Shown piece after piece: positions 1 to 5,390 of a stretch of 5,415 bases of DNA. This stretch comes from Clostridioides sp. (GTDB lineage: Bacteria; Bacillota; Clostridia; Peptostreptococcales; Peptostreptococcaceae). The stretch covers positions 1-5,415 of the forward strand of contig JAISUA010000147.1 in the NCBI GenBank assembly GCA_031272305.1, read 5' to 3'. Below the pieces are notes generated by a model. The model made no database searches. It was not told the DNA's origin and worked only from the letters and a program-made list of their open reading frames with translations. The translations under genes and the position numbers were made by a program. The first letter of the stretch is position 1. Every line of letters starts with the position of its first letter.

Positions 1-115
1 AAAATTTGAATCTTATGATTTCAGGAAGTTATAGATTCAGCGAACGAATATGAAAAAATTTCATCAACTTTAGAATATCAAAAAAACTTCGTCAACTTTT
101 TTGTTTTCGAACGAA
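1..115. other. AT-rich intergenic region downstream of the lipoprotein gene
   Basis: No gene end or open frame of useful length is visible here. The stretch contains two exact copies of CGAACGAAT (41-49 and 108-116, the second reaching the stop codon of the minus-strand gene). It also has two related TCATCAACTT/CGTCAACTTT segments (near 61-70 and 90-99) and a 6-bp palindrome ATGAAA/TTTCAT (50-64). On the minus strand, after the stop codon, an A-run/T-run hairpin (about 79-103) could end transcription, but its stem is almost all A-T with a mismatch, so it is a weak terminator candidate. Confidence 0.5.
17..44 (+). repeat. Dispersed repeat copy related to the tandem repeat near 1261
   Basis: GATTTCAGGAAGTTATAGATTCAGCGAA resembles positions 1261-1287, where GATTTCATGAAGTG is followed by TTAGATTAGTGAA. 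By hand alignment there are about four mismatches and one gap over 28 bases. The two copies have the same orientation and bracket the minus-strand lipoprotein gene. What the repeat does, and whether it is a genome-wide family, cannot be told from this window. Confidence 0.4.
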
Positions 116-1006
116 TCAATTGGATAAATCATAATTTTTTTTGGTGTAGATTTTTTCGCCATCGCTATAGAATTCTAAGTCACCCATTTCGTCAGTTCTA
201 TATATTTTTGATTTGACTTTTTTCAAGGTGTCGATTGTAGTTTGATGAGGATGACCGTACACATTTTTATAACCACAAGATATTACTGATATATCTGGAG
301 TTAATTTTTCGATAAATTCTTCACTTGAAGAAGTTTTACTTCCATGATGTCCAACTTTTAAAAAATCTATGTCTTCTAATTTATATGTATTTAAAATTTC
401 TTCTTCGTTTTCTTTTTCTGCATCTCCTGTAAATAGGAACTTCTTATCTTTATAGTTCATATAAAATACTATCGAGTTAAGATTTGGCTCGTCACTTATT
501 GCTGTAGGTGATAGTATTTGTATATTGAGTTCATCTTCGATTTTTAACTTATCTCCTTTTTTTAAAAAATTGATTTTTATTTTTTTGTTATTACATGCCT
601 TTATTAAATTTGAATAGGATGAATCTGTAGTAGCATTTTCCTTTTGAATATATTCTTTGCTTTGTCTGCTCATATATACAGATTTAACGTTGAAGTCTTC
701 TATGACATTATCAATTCCACCTATATGATCGCTATCCGGATGAGAAACAATAATTTTATCTATAGTTCTTATATGTTTTTTTCTGAGGTAGGATTCTACA
801 GTTCTATCACTATTTTCATCACCTCCGTCTACTAGAATATTCTTATTATTAGGTGTTTGTATCAATATACTGTCACCTTGTCCAACATCTATTATGTCAA
901 TAACGAGTAAACATTCTTTGTCACATCCAACAATAAATGTTATAATGGATATTGTTATAATTGTACAGAATAAATTTTTTGTAATTAAATAAAAAAGTTT
1001 TTGCAT
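116..1006 (-). CDS. ComEC/Rec2-type metallo-beta-lactamase-fold lipoprotein
   Basis: This is a predicted surface-anchored hydrolase of 296 residues. Residues 1-27 form a signal peptide: a Lys-containing start, then a hydrophobic run from about 16 to 27, ending in the lipobox IVGC with Cys28 as the likely lipidated residue. A single metallo-beta-lactamase domain follows, with DVGQGDS (40-46), the metal motif HPDSDH (89-94), FTGDAE (192-197) and VGHHGS (218-223), then GYKNVYGHPH (245-254). These motifs are typical of the C-terminal domain of the DNA-uptake protein ComEC and of stand-alone relatives. No ComEC membrane channel is present, so this is not a full competence protein. The ATG at 1006 is preferred over an in-frame TTG at 1018, because that TTG lies across the GGAG ribosome binding site. 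The gene is transcribed divergently from the rest of the window. Substrate is unknown; an extracellular nuclease or phosphodiesterase is possible. Confidence 0.88.
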   Translation of the reverse strand: MQKLFYLITKNLFCTIITISIITFIVGCDKECLLVIDIIDVGQGDSILIQTPNNKNILVDGGDENSDRTVESYLRKKHIRTIDKIIVSHPDSDHIGGIDNVIEDFNVKSVYMSRQSKEYIQKENATTDSSYSNLIKACNNKKIKINFLKKGDKLKIEDELNIQILSPTAISDEPNLNSIVFYMNYKDKKFLFTGDAEKENEEEILNTYKLEDIDFLKVGHHGSKTSSSEEFIEKLTPDISVISCGYKNVYGHPHQTTIDTLKKVKSKIYRTDEMGDLEFYSDGEKIYTKKNYDLSN

Positions 1007-1012
1007 TTTTAG

Positions 1013-1016
1013 CTCC
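1013..1016 (-). promoter_or_regulatory. Ribosome binding site that fixes the lipoprotein start
   Basis: On the minus strand the sequence reads TTGGAGCTAAAAATG. GGAG sits 6 bases before the ATG at 1006, an ideal spacing. The longer reading from the TTG at 1018 would have its start codon touching this site and no site of its own upstream. Confidence 0.75.
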
Positions 1017-1050
1017 AATCTTTGGATGTTTTTATTTGAAATTTTAGGGT

Positions 1051-1056
1051 ATTATA
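1051..1056 (-). promoter_or_regulatory. Candidate -10 box for the lipoprotein gene
   Basis: The minus strand reads TATAAT here, a perfect -10 hexamer, about 45 bases before the ATG at 1006. No acceptable -35 hexamer is found 16-19 bases upstream, and the surrounding DNA is so AT-rich that chance TATAAT matches are expected. This is only a candidate. Confidence 0.25.
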
Positions 1057-1203
1057 TAAATATAAATATACTAAGATTTTAGACATTTTTTGATAATTTC
1101 ATTCAAAATAAATAAAAGAATTTAATAAATTTTTCATAAAAATTTGCAAAAATGTATTATTAAAATGTTCAAATTTAAATTAAAGAGGTTATTAATATTG
1201 TTT

Positions 1204-1281
1204 GTAAGATTCATTTAGAATTTCAGCTTTCATGAAGAGTAAGATTCCTTTTGAGTTTCCGATTTCATGAAGTGTTAGATT
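1204..1281 (+). repeat. 35-bp tandem repeat, two full units plus a partial third
   Basis: Unit 1 spans 1204-1238 and unit 2 spans 1239-1273. They match at 29 of 35 positions by direct comparison, sharing GTAAGATTC at the start and TTTCATGAAG near the end. A partial third unit begins exactly 35 bases later at 1274 with GTTAGATT and then diverges. The unit 2/3 junction resembles positions 17-44. The repeat lies outside any gene and upstream of the candidate DUF2156 promoter. Arms are direct rather than inverted, and there is no transposase, so this is not an insertion sequence. Confidence 0.7.
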
Positions 1282-1295
1282 AGTGAATAAGTTTT

Positions 1296-1324
1296 ATGAC
1301 AATTTTATTAACTTTTTATAAAAT
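1296..1324 (+). promoter_or_regulatory. Candidate promoter for the DUF2156/Eis-like operon
   Basis: A -35-like ATGACA (1296-1301) and a -10-like TAAAAT (1319-1324) are separated by exactly 17 bases. Each differs from consensus at one position. Transcription would begin near 1331, giving a leader of roughly 185 bases before the ATG at 1515. AT-rich context lowers confidence. Confidence 0.4.
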
Positions 1325-1412
1325 TATTTTTGAGAAAATACAAAAATGATTAGGCAAAAACAAAAATGAAAGGAGAATTTACTCGGCAAATATTTATCTA
1401 AGCATAAGTATT

Positions 1413-1471
1413 ATTATGAGAAGTGCATATGAATATGAAAACAATGTTATCGCAAATTTTGTTCTCATAAT
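1413..1471 (+). promoter_or_regulatory. Long-range hairpin in the DUF2156 gene leader
   Basis: ATTATGAGAA (1413-1422) and TTCTCATAAT (1462-1471) form a perfect 10-bp inverted repeat around a 39-base interval. A second helix can form between GAAAACAA (1437-1444) and TTGTTCTC (1459-1466) with one mismatch, and it uses part of the same 3' arm, so the two helices exclude each other. The downstream start at 1515 has only a weak ribosome binding site. This could mean control of translation or RNA stability, but no ligand or known family is recognised. Confidence 0.35.
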
Positions 1472-1514
1472 GTAAGCTTGGATGAAGTTGTCCTTATTTT
1501 GAGTAAAGATTTTT

Positions 1515-2420
1515 ATGTTATTTAAAGAAATAAGTTTAGACTCTAAAAAAGAACTTGACCCTTATTTCGATTTGGTCGACTATGAAGGATGTGAGTACTG
1601 CTTTAGTACTTTATATATGTGGCAACATGTTTATAAAACTGAATATTATATAGGAAAGGATTTTGCAGTGTTAATAGGTGAATACGAAGGAGATAGTTTT
1701 TCTATTCTTCCACTTGCAAAAAAGGAAAAAATTCCAGAAATAGTCGAATTTATATTTAGTTTTTTTAAAGATAGTAATAAAAAAATATTATTAAGAGGTA
1801 TAACTCATGAGGTTTTAGATTACTTGAAGGAAAAATACGGAGATAAGTTTAATTATATAGAAGAAAGAGATTTGTTTGATTATATTTATGATGCAGAATC
1901 TCTGAGAACTTTGGCAGGTCGAAAAAATCAAAAGAAGAGAAATCATATCAATTCATTCTTGAAAGAATATGAAGGAAGATATGAATGTAGACTTCTTGGA
2001 AAAAGTGATTTCCAAGATTGTGTAAGTCTTCTTAAGGCATGGGAACATGACAAAGAGGAAAATGAAGATTACGACGAAAGTATGAATGATGAACTTTTTG
2101 GCATATTGAAGATATTAAATCACTACGATGTTTTAAAAGATAAGGTAAAAGTTTATGGCGTGTTTATTGATGGAAAGTTGCAAGCATTTTCTATAGGAGA
2201 ATACTTGAGTGACAAAATGGCTTTGATACACGTTGAAAAAGCTGATCCAAGTATAAGAGGATTGTATCCATTTATAAATCAACAATTTCTAGTAAATCAA
2301 TTTCCAGATGTCGATTTTGTCAATAGAGAGGAAGATATGGGATTGGAAGGACTTAGAAAGGCGAAACTTTCATATCATCCTGTAAGATTTGTTGAGAAAT
2401 ATACAGTGAAGGAAAAATAA
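1515..2420 (+). CDS. DUF2156 (LPG-synthase C-terminal-like) domain protein
   Basis: This is a 301-residue soluble protein of the DUF2156 family, whose double GNAT fold is shared with the catalytic domain of MprF, the aminoacyl-tRNA:phosphatidylglycerol transferase. Visible family features are the N-terminal CEYCFSTLYMWQ (26-37), the stretch from FDYIYD (121-126) through LAGRKNQKKRNHINSF (133-148), HVEKADPSIRGLYPF (239-253), and VNREEDMGLEGLRKAKLSYH (269-288). Only the enzyme domain is present. There are no membrane segments, so lipid flipping as in MprF is not expected and the substrate is unknown. The length fits stand-alone family members. The ATG at 1515 matches the usual start of the family, but its ribosome binding site is poor (GAG 11 bases upstream). 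The stop codon lies inside a 69-bp tandem duplication shared with the start of the next gene, which is probably co-transcribed. Confidence 0.88.
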   Translation: MLFKEISLDSKKELDPYFDLVDYEGCEYCFSTLYMWQHVYKTEYYIGKDFAVLIGEYEGDSFSILPLAKKEKIPEIVEFIFSFFKDSNKKILLRGITHEVLDYLKEKYGDKFNYIEERDLFDYIYDAESLRTLAGRKNQKKRNHINSFLKEYEGRYECRLLGKSDFQDCVSLLKAWEHDKEENEDYDESMNDELFGILKILNHYDVLKDKVKVYGVFIDGKLQAFSIGEYLSDKMALIHVEKADPSIRGLYPFINQQFLVNQFPDVDFVNREEDMGLEGLRKAKLSYHPVRFVEKYTVKEK

Positions 2421-2501
2421 GAGATGATAAAGATAAACTTATATCATCCTGTAAGATTTGTTCGGGAATATACAGTGAAGGAGAAATAGAAAATGATAAA
2501 G
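2373..2501 (+). repeat. 69-bp tandem duplication across a gene junction
   Basis: Positions 2373-2432 match 2442-2501 at 53 of 60 bases with a period of exactly 69 (23 codons). Each copy holds codons for YHPVRFV and YTVKEK, a stop codon, a GAAGGA-type ribosome binding site, and ATGATAAAG, which is the start of the downstream gene. The similar words AAGGCGAAACTT (2358-2369) and AAGGCAAGACTT (2498-2509) lie at the outer edges. This suggests unequal recombination or slippage between short homologies. Seven substitutions plus a small indel near the junction indicate the event is not recent. Confidence 0.85.
2424..2489 (+). other. 21-codon relic frame made by the duplication
   Basis: The first-copy ATG at 2424 opens a 21-codon frame beginning MIKINLYHPVRF and ending YTVKEK before TAG at 2487-2489. 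It has a ribosome binding site (GAAGGA, about 9-10 bases upstream) and lies between the two operon genes. The peptide is simply the fused start of the Eis-like protein and tail of the DUF2156 protein, so it is most likely a by-product. If translated, it could couple translation of the two flanking genes. Confidence 0.3.
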
Positions 2502-3902
2502 GCAAGACTTGCAACTGAAAAAGATTTGAAAGATGTGAGAAAAATATGGGATTATTGTTTCAATGATCCTGAAGAATACGCAGATTATTATTTTCAAAAA
2601 AGATATAAGCCAAACAATAATGTAGTAGTTGAACTTGATGGAGAAATTGTTTCATCAGTTCAACTTTCTCCATTTAAGATGAAGTTAGGCGAAAATGAAT
2701 ACGATGCTTCTTATGTAATTGGTGTATCTACACTTCCAGAAGCTAGGTCAAAAGGTTGTATGAAGGAAATGTTGACCTATAGTTTAAACGAGTTGTATGC
2801 AAGAAATATATACATATCTATTCTAATGCCAATAGATTATAGAATTTACAAGAGATATGGCTACGAAAATTGCTATGATTTGATGAGATACGAAATAAGT
2901 ACTAATGATTTGAAGAATTTTAAACAGACTGGAGATTTCAAGAAAATTGATTTTGCTAAAGAGGTGGACAATCAAGAAATTGAAGAGTTAATATGCTTTG
3001 TAAGAAAGTATCAAGAAAATCTAAATGCAGATAATATAAGAGATGAGAGATATTTTGAAAGAGTATTTGACGCACTTAGTTTAAAATGTTTCAAAAATAA
3101 TTTTTATATACTAAAGGAAGATGAAAACAAATCTATAGAAAATAAAAATTCTAGTGGCTGTAAAAAAAATAAGGATTGTAATGAATATACAAAAAATAGT
3201 ACAAAACAAAATGTTTATACTGAAGAATCAGGAGAAGTTAAAAATAATATAAAAGGATACATTATTTATTCTATAGATGATGGTGTGATGAATGTAAGTG
3301 AGCTTGTTTACAATTCGCCAACATCTCTTAAATCATTACTAGGTTTTATTTATAATCATAACACACAGTGCAAAATAGTAAAAATCAAAGCTCCTGTAAA
3401 TAATAAGATAAGATTCGTTTTGGATAATCCATTAGATGCAAAGATGAGTATAGCACATTTTATGACCGGAAGAATAATTAATGTAGTTGAATTTTTTAAA
3501 ACTTTGAAACCGAATTTTAATTTAAAATCAAATACAAAATATTCTGATGTAGAATTAGGTGTTGCTAATTTTGGCGTGAAGTCAAATACTGATTATAAAT
3601 ATAAAAAGGAACATAGTATTATTTTGAAGGTAAAAGACAATCAAATAGAAGCTAATAATAAAACATTTGAAATAACTATACAAGATGAATCAATAAGTGT
3701 AGAGATTGCTAATAAAAATGCTGAGATAGATATTGAACTTAGTATAAACCAATTAAGTCAGATAGGATTCTCTTATTTGAGCGTAGAAGAAGTGATTTCA
3801 TATTGTGAAGTCTATATAAAAGAAGATAGAAAAAATGATGTTGTAGAATTTTTTAATTTACTTTTTAAGAAAAGAATAAATTACATTGAAGATTACGATT
3901 AG
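2493..3902 (+). CDS. Eis-like GNAT family N-acetyltransferase
   Basis: This is a 469-residue cytoplasmic acetyltransferase with Eis-family architecture. The N-terminal GNAT domain (about 1-140) has the acetyl-CoA loop RSKGCM (85-90) after GVSTLPEA, then the family stretch MPIDYRIYKRYGYE (112-125). A second, degenerate GNAT-like domain follows (about 150-305), then a C-terminal sterol-carrier-protein-2-like domain (about 318-465) opening with HFMTGRIINVVEFF (322-335). Eis proteins acetylate amines on aminoglycosides, peptides or lysines; the substrate here cannot be read from sequence. It is longer than the usual approximately 400 residues, largely because of a Lys/Asn/Glu-rich insert at about 209-252 inside a beta-hairpin of the second domain. 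The insert contains an A8 run at 3162-3169. The start at 2493 has AAGGAG about 9 bases upstream and lies in the second copy of the 69-bp duplication. It is 72 bases after the DUF2156 stop, so an operon is likely. Confidence 0.88.
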   Translation: MIKARLATEKDLKDVRKIWDYCFNDPEEYADYYFQKRYKPNNNVVVELDGEIVSSVQLSPFKMKLGENEYDASYVIGVSTLPEARSKGCMKEMLTYSLNELYARNIYISILMPIDYRIYKRYGYENCYDLMRYEISTNDLKNFKQTGDFKKIDFAKEVDNQEIEELICFVRKYQENLNADNIRDERYFERVFDALSLKCFKNNFYILKEDENKSIENKNSSGCKKNKDCNEYTKNSTKQNVYTEESGEVKNNIKGYIIYSIDDGVMNVSELVYNSPTSLKSLLGFIYNHNTQCKIVKIKAPVNNKIRFVLDNPLDAKMSIAHFMTGRIINVVEFFKTLKPNFNLKSNTKYSDVELGVANFGVKSNTDYKYKKEHSIILKVKDNQIEANNKTFEITIQDESISVEIANKNAEIDIELSINQLSQIGFSYLSVEEVISYCEVYIKEDRKNDVVEFFNLLFKKRINYIEDYD

Positions 3903-3943
3903 AAGTATATTATAAAAAAATCAAGAAAAAGTTTATTATCATA

Positions 3944-3972
3944 TTGACAAAAGTCTATTAAAATTGTATCAT
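3944..3972 (+). promoter_or_regulatory. Strong promoter for hom
   Basis: A perfect -35 TTGACA (3944-3949) and -10 TATCAT (3967-3972, one mismatch from TATAAT) are spaced 17 bases apart. This is the best promoter in the window. Transcription should begin near 3979-3980, leaving a leader of about 120 bases before the hom ATG. No clear terminator separates the upstream Eis-like gene, so read-through into this leader is also possible. Confidence 0.8.
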
Positions 3973-4021
3973 AGCTCTTAATACAAAATTATAAAAAAAT
4001 AATTTTGTTCTATTAAGAGCT
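3973..4021 (+). promoter_or_regulatory. Long inverted repeat at the start of the hom leader
   Basis: AGCTCTTAATA (3973-3983) pairs perfectly with TATTAAGAGCT (4011-4021). Inside it CAAAATTAT (3984-3992) pairs with ATAATTTTG (3999-4007), closing a six-A loop. The only flaw is a TTC bulge (4008-4010), giving 20 base pairs. It abuts the -10 box, so a transcript starting near 3979 would lack the outermost 5' bases but keep about 14-15 pairs. No T-run follows, so it is not itself a terminator. Its 3' arm can instead pair with the terminator region downstream. Confidence 0.7.
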
Positions 4022-4062
4022 ATTAGATTGACATTGGTGTCAGAGAATCTAAGTTACTCTTA
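4014..4062 (+). promoter_or_regulatory. Candidate antiterminator in the hom leader
   Basis: TAAGAG (4014-4019) can pair with CTCTTA (4057-4062), and TTAGATT (4023-4029) with AATCTAA (4046-4052). At the tip GACA (4030-4033) pairs with TGTC (4038-4041) around a TTGG loop, with AGAG left bulged. This structure captures bases of both arms of the terminator at 4044-4068, so the two cannot coexist. It also needs the TAAGAG that hairpin 3973-4021 uses. The layout is that of an attenuator or riboswitch expression platform. No T-box consensus (AGGGTGGNACCGCG), SAM-I core or leader peptide is visible, so the signal is unknown. Confidence 0.55.
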
Positions 4063-4074
4063 GGTTCTTTTTTT
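4044..4074 (+). terminator. Intrinsic terminator within the hom leader
   Basis: AGAATCTAAG (4044-4053) pairs with CTTAGGTTCT (4059-4068) over ten pairs including one G-U, around a five-base loop TTACT. A run of seven Ts (4068-4074) follows directly. It lies between the hom promoter and the hom start codon, 26 bases before the ATG. It must therefore be conditional if hom is expressed from that promoter, or else it ends a separate short RNA of about 95 bases. Confidence 0.75.
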
Positions 4075-4086
4075 ATTTTAAAAAAT

Positions 4087-4096
4087 AAGGATGTGA
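4087..4096 (+). promoter_or_regulatory. Strong hom ribosome binding site
   Basis: AAGGATGTGA matches nine of ten bases of the ideal AAGGAGGTGA anti-16S sequence and ends four bases before the ATG at 4101. It lies outside the terminator stem, so control in this leader is more likely at transcription than by hiding the binding site. Confidence 0.8.
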
Positions 4097-4100
4097 TTTT

Positions 4101-5390
4101 ATGGTGAAGCAAAAGATTAATATTGGACTTCTGGGACTTGGCACAGTTGGTTCTGGAGTGCCTGTAATTTTAGAAACGAATAAAGAAAAAATAACTCAAA
4201 TAACTGGTGCAGATATTTCCATCAAAAAAGCACTTGTAAGAAATGAAGAAAGAAAAGCTTTTTTTAATGGGAAGTATAATTTTGAACTTACTACTGATTT
4301 TGATGATATTCTAAATGATGATAACATTCAAATAGTAGTAGAGTTAATTGGTGGAATTGAACCTGCTAAAACTTATATTACAAAGGCACTTGAAAAAGGT
4401 AAATGTGTTGTAACTGCAAACAAAGATTTACTAGCACAATATGGAAGTACTTTAGTTTCTACTGCGAAAAGAAACAAAGCAGATTTATTTTTTGAAGGAA
4501 GTGTTGCAGGTGGTATTCCTATATTGCGTACAATTGCAAATTCACTTTCAGCGGACAATATCAATAAAGTATTTGGGATAGTCAACGGAACCACAAATTA
4601 CATTCTTACACAAATGTCATCAGAATCAAAGTCATATGCTGAAGCATTGAAAGAAGCACAAGAACTTGGATTTGCAGAATCGGATCCTACAAATGATGTA
4701 GAAGGAATAGATGCTGCATACAAGATGGTGATACTTAGTCAGTTTGCTTTTGGTATGAATATAACAATAGATCAAGTGGATGTAGTAGGAATTACAAATC
4801 TTTCTACATTTGATATAGAGGTGGCTAGAAAATTGGGGTATGAAATAAAATTAATTGGTTTGACACAAAAAATAAATGAATCTTTGAGTGTTGAAGTAGC
4901 CCCTATGCTTGTACCTATTGATCATCCTCTTGCATCTGTAAGAAATGAATTTAATGCAATTTTTATAAGTAGTTATGGAGTAGGAGAATCAATGTACTAT
5001 GGACCTGGAGCAGGATCAAAGCCTACTGCTACAAGTGTTGTAAGTGATGTTATACAAGTTGTAAAAAATCTTAGACTTGAAACATCTGGTCACAGATTTA
5101 ATGCTTATAAAGATAAAACAAAATATTCTACAGATGATGAAGTATTTGGAAAATATTATTTTTCTATAGAACTTCAAGATAAATCAGGTCAAATGCTTTT
5201 AATTACTCAAATATTTGCTGATATAGGAGTAAGTTTTGAACAAATTTTGCAACCAAGAACAAAAGGAGATATAGCGTCTGCTGTTATGACAACTCATGCT
5301 TGTTCAAAGGCTCAAATGAAAGAAGTAGCAAAAAGACTTTCTGAATTGCCTAATTTCAAAGTATTAAAAACACTAAAAATATTAGAATAA
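4101..5390 (+). CDS. hom: Homoserine dehydrogenase
   Basis: This enzyme reduces aspartate-4-semialdehyde to homoserine with NAD(P)H, the branch point leading to threonine, isoleucine and methionine, in the cytoplasm. The 429-residue length is standard for the monofunctional form. A Rossmann domain opens with GLLGLGTVGSG (9-19, dinucleotide loop GLGTVG 12-17). VTANKDLLA (104-112) includes Lys108, and the family signature runs from LGFAESDPTNDVEGIDAAYK (189-208), with Lys208; these two lysines match the catalytic pair of the family. VNGTTNYIL (161-169) and GPGAGSKPTATSVVSD (301-316) are also typical. A C-terminal ACT domain (about 351-429, from YYFSIELQDKSGQ) suggests allosteric control by an amino acid, usually threonine. 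The gene has its own promoter and an attenuator-like leader. No thrB, thrC or aspartate kinase gene is present in the window, and a terminator seems to follow, so it may be transcribed alone. Confidence 0.97.
   Translation: MVKQKINIGLLGLGTVGSGVPVILETNKEKITQITGADISIKKALVRNEERKAFFNGKYNFELTTDFDDILNDDNIQIVVELIGGIEPAKTYITKALEKGKCVVTANKDLLAQYGSTLVSTAKRNKADLFFEGSVAGGIPILRTIANSLSADNINKVFGIVNGTTNYILTQMSSESKSYAEALKEAQELGFAESDPTNDVEGIDAAYKMVILSQFAFGMNITIDQVDVVGITNLSTFDIEVARKLGYEIKLIGLTQKINESLSVEVAPMLVPIDHPLASVRNEFNAIFISSYGVGESMYYGPGAGSKPTATSVVSDVIQVVKNLRLETSGHRFNAYKDKTKYSTDDEVFGKYYFSIELQDKSGQMLLITQIFADIGVSFEQILQPRTKGDIASAVMTTHACSKAQMKEVAKRLSELPNFKVLKTLKILE

Larger units (their letters stand above)
1007..1514. 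other. Divergent intergenic region, 508 bases
   Basis: This very AT-rich spacer separates the minus-strand lipoprotein gene from the plus-strand DUF2156 gene. From about 1083 to 1200 nothing beyond A/T-rich sequence is recognisable. From 1204 there is a 35-bp tandem repeat, then a candidate plus-strand promoter (1296-1324) and a hairpin-forming leader (1413-1471). A good Shine-Dalgarno-like AAAGGAG at 1369-1375 has no convincing start codon at the right distance. A 19-codon ATG frame at 1416-1475 lacks a ribosome binding site and is not called as a gene. Confidence 0.6.

Noticed and set aside
644..835. 63-codon plus-strand open frame
   Set aside because: It lies wholly inside the lipoprotein gene on the other strand, which has clear family motifs, and it has no recognisable domain of its own.
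1366..1401. 11-codon ATG frame (MKGEFTRQIFI) and orphan AAAGGAG
   Set aside because: The AAAGGAG lies inside the frame rather than before it, and no start codon sits at a proper distance after it, so neither is supported as a gene.
1416..1475. 19-codon ATG frame beginning MRSAYEYENN
   Set aside because: There is no ribosome binding site before the ATG, it overlaps both arms of the leader hairpin, and it is short enough to occur by chance.
1007..1514. Insertion sequence or MITE between the divergent genes
   Set aside because: No transposase remnant or terminal inverted repeats with target-site duplication was found; the repeats are direct and tandem.
2447..2460. TCCTGTAAGATTTG resembling the 35-bp repeat start GTAAGATTC
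   Set aside because: The shared word is eight bases, lies in codons for HPVRF preserved by the family, and is explained by the 69-bp duplication.
4038..4064. Possible leader peptide starting at GTG in the hom leader
   Set aside because: It gives only eight codons (MSENLSYS), has no ribosome binding site, and has no run of threonine, isoleucine or methionine codons as expected for ribosome-mediated attenuation.
3973..4100. T-box or SAM-I riboswitch for hom
   Set aside because: The leader is only about 120 bases, lacks the AGGGTGGNACCGCG T-box element and lacks the SAM-I core sequence; the TTGGTGTC segment is only a superficial resemblance.
4373..4594. 73-codon minus-strand open frame
   Set aside because: It is antisense to the Rossmann part of homoserine dehydrogenase and reflects codon bias of the real gene.
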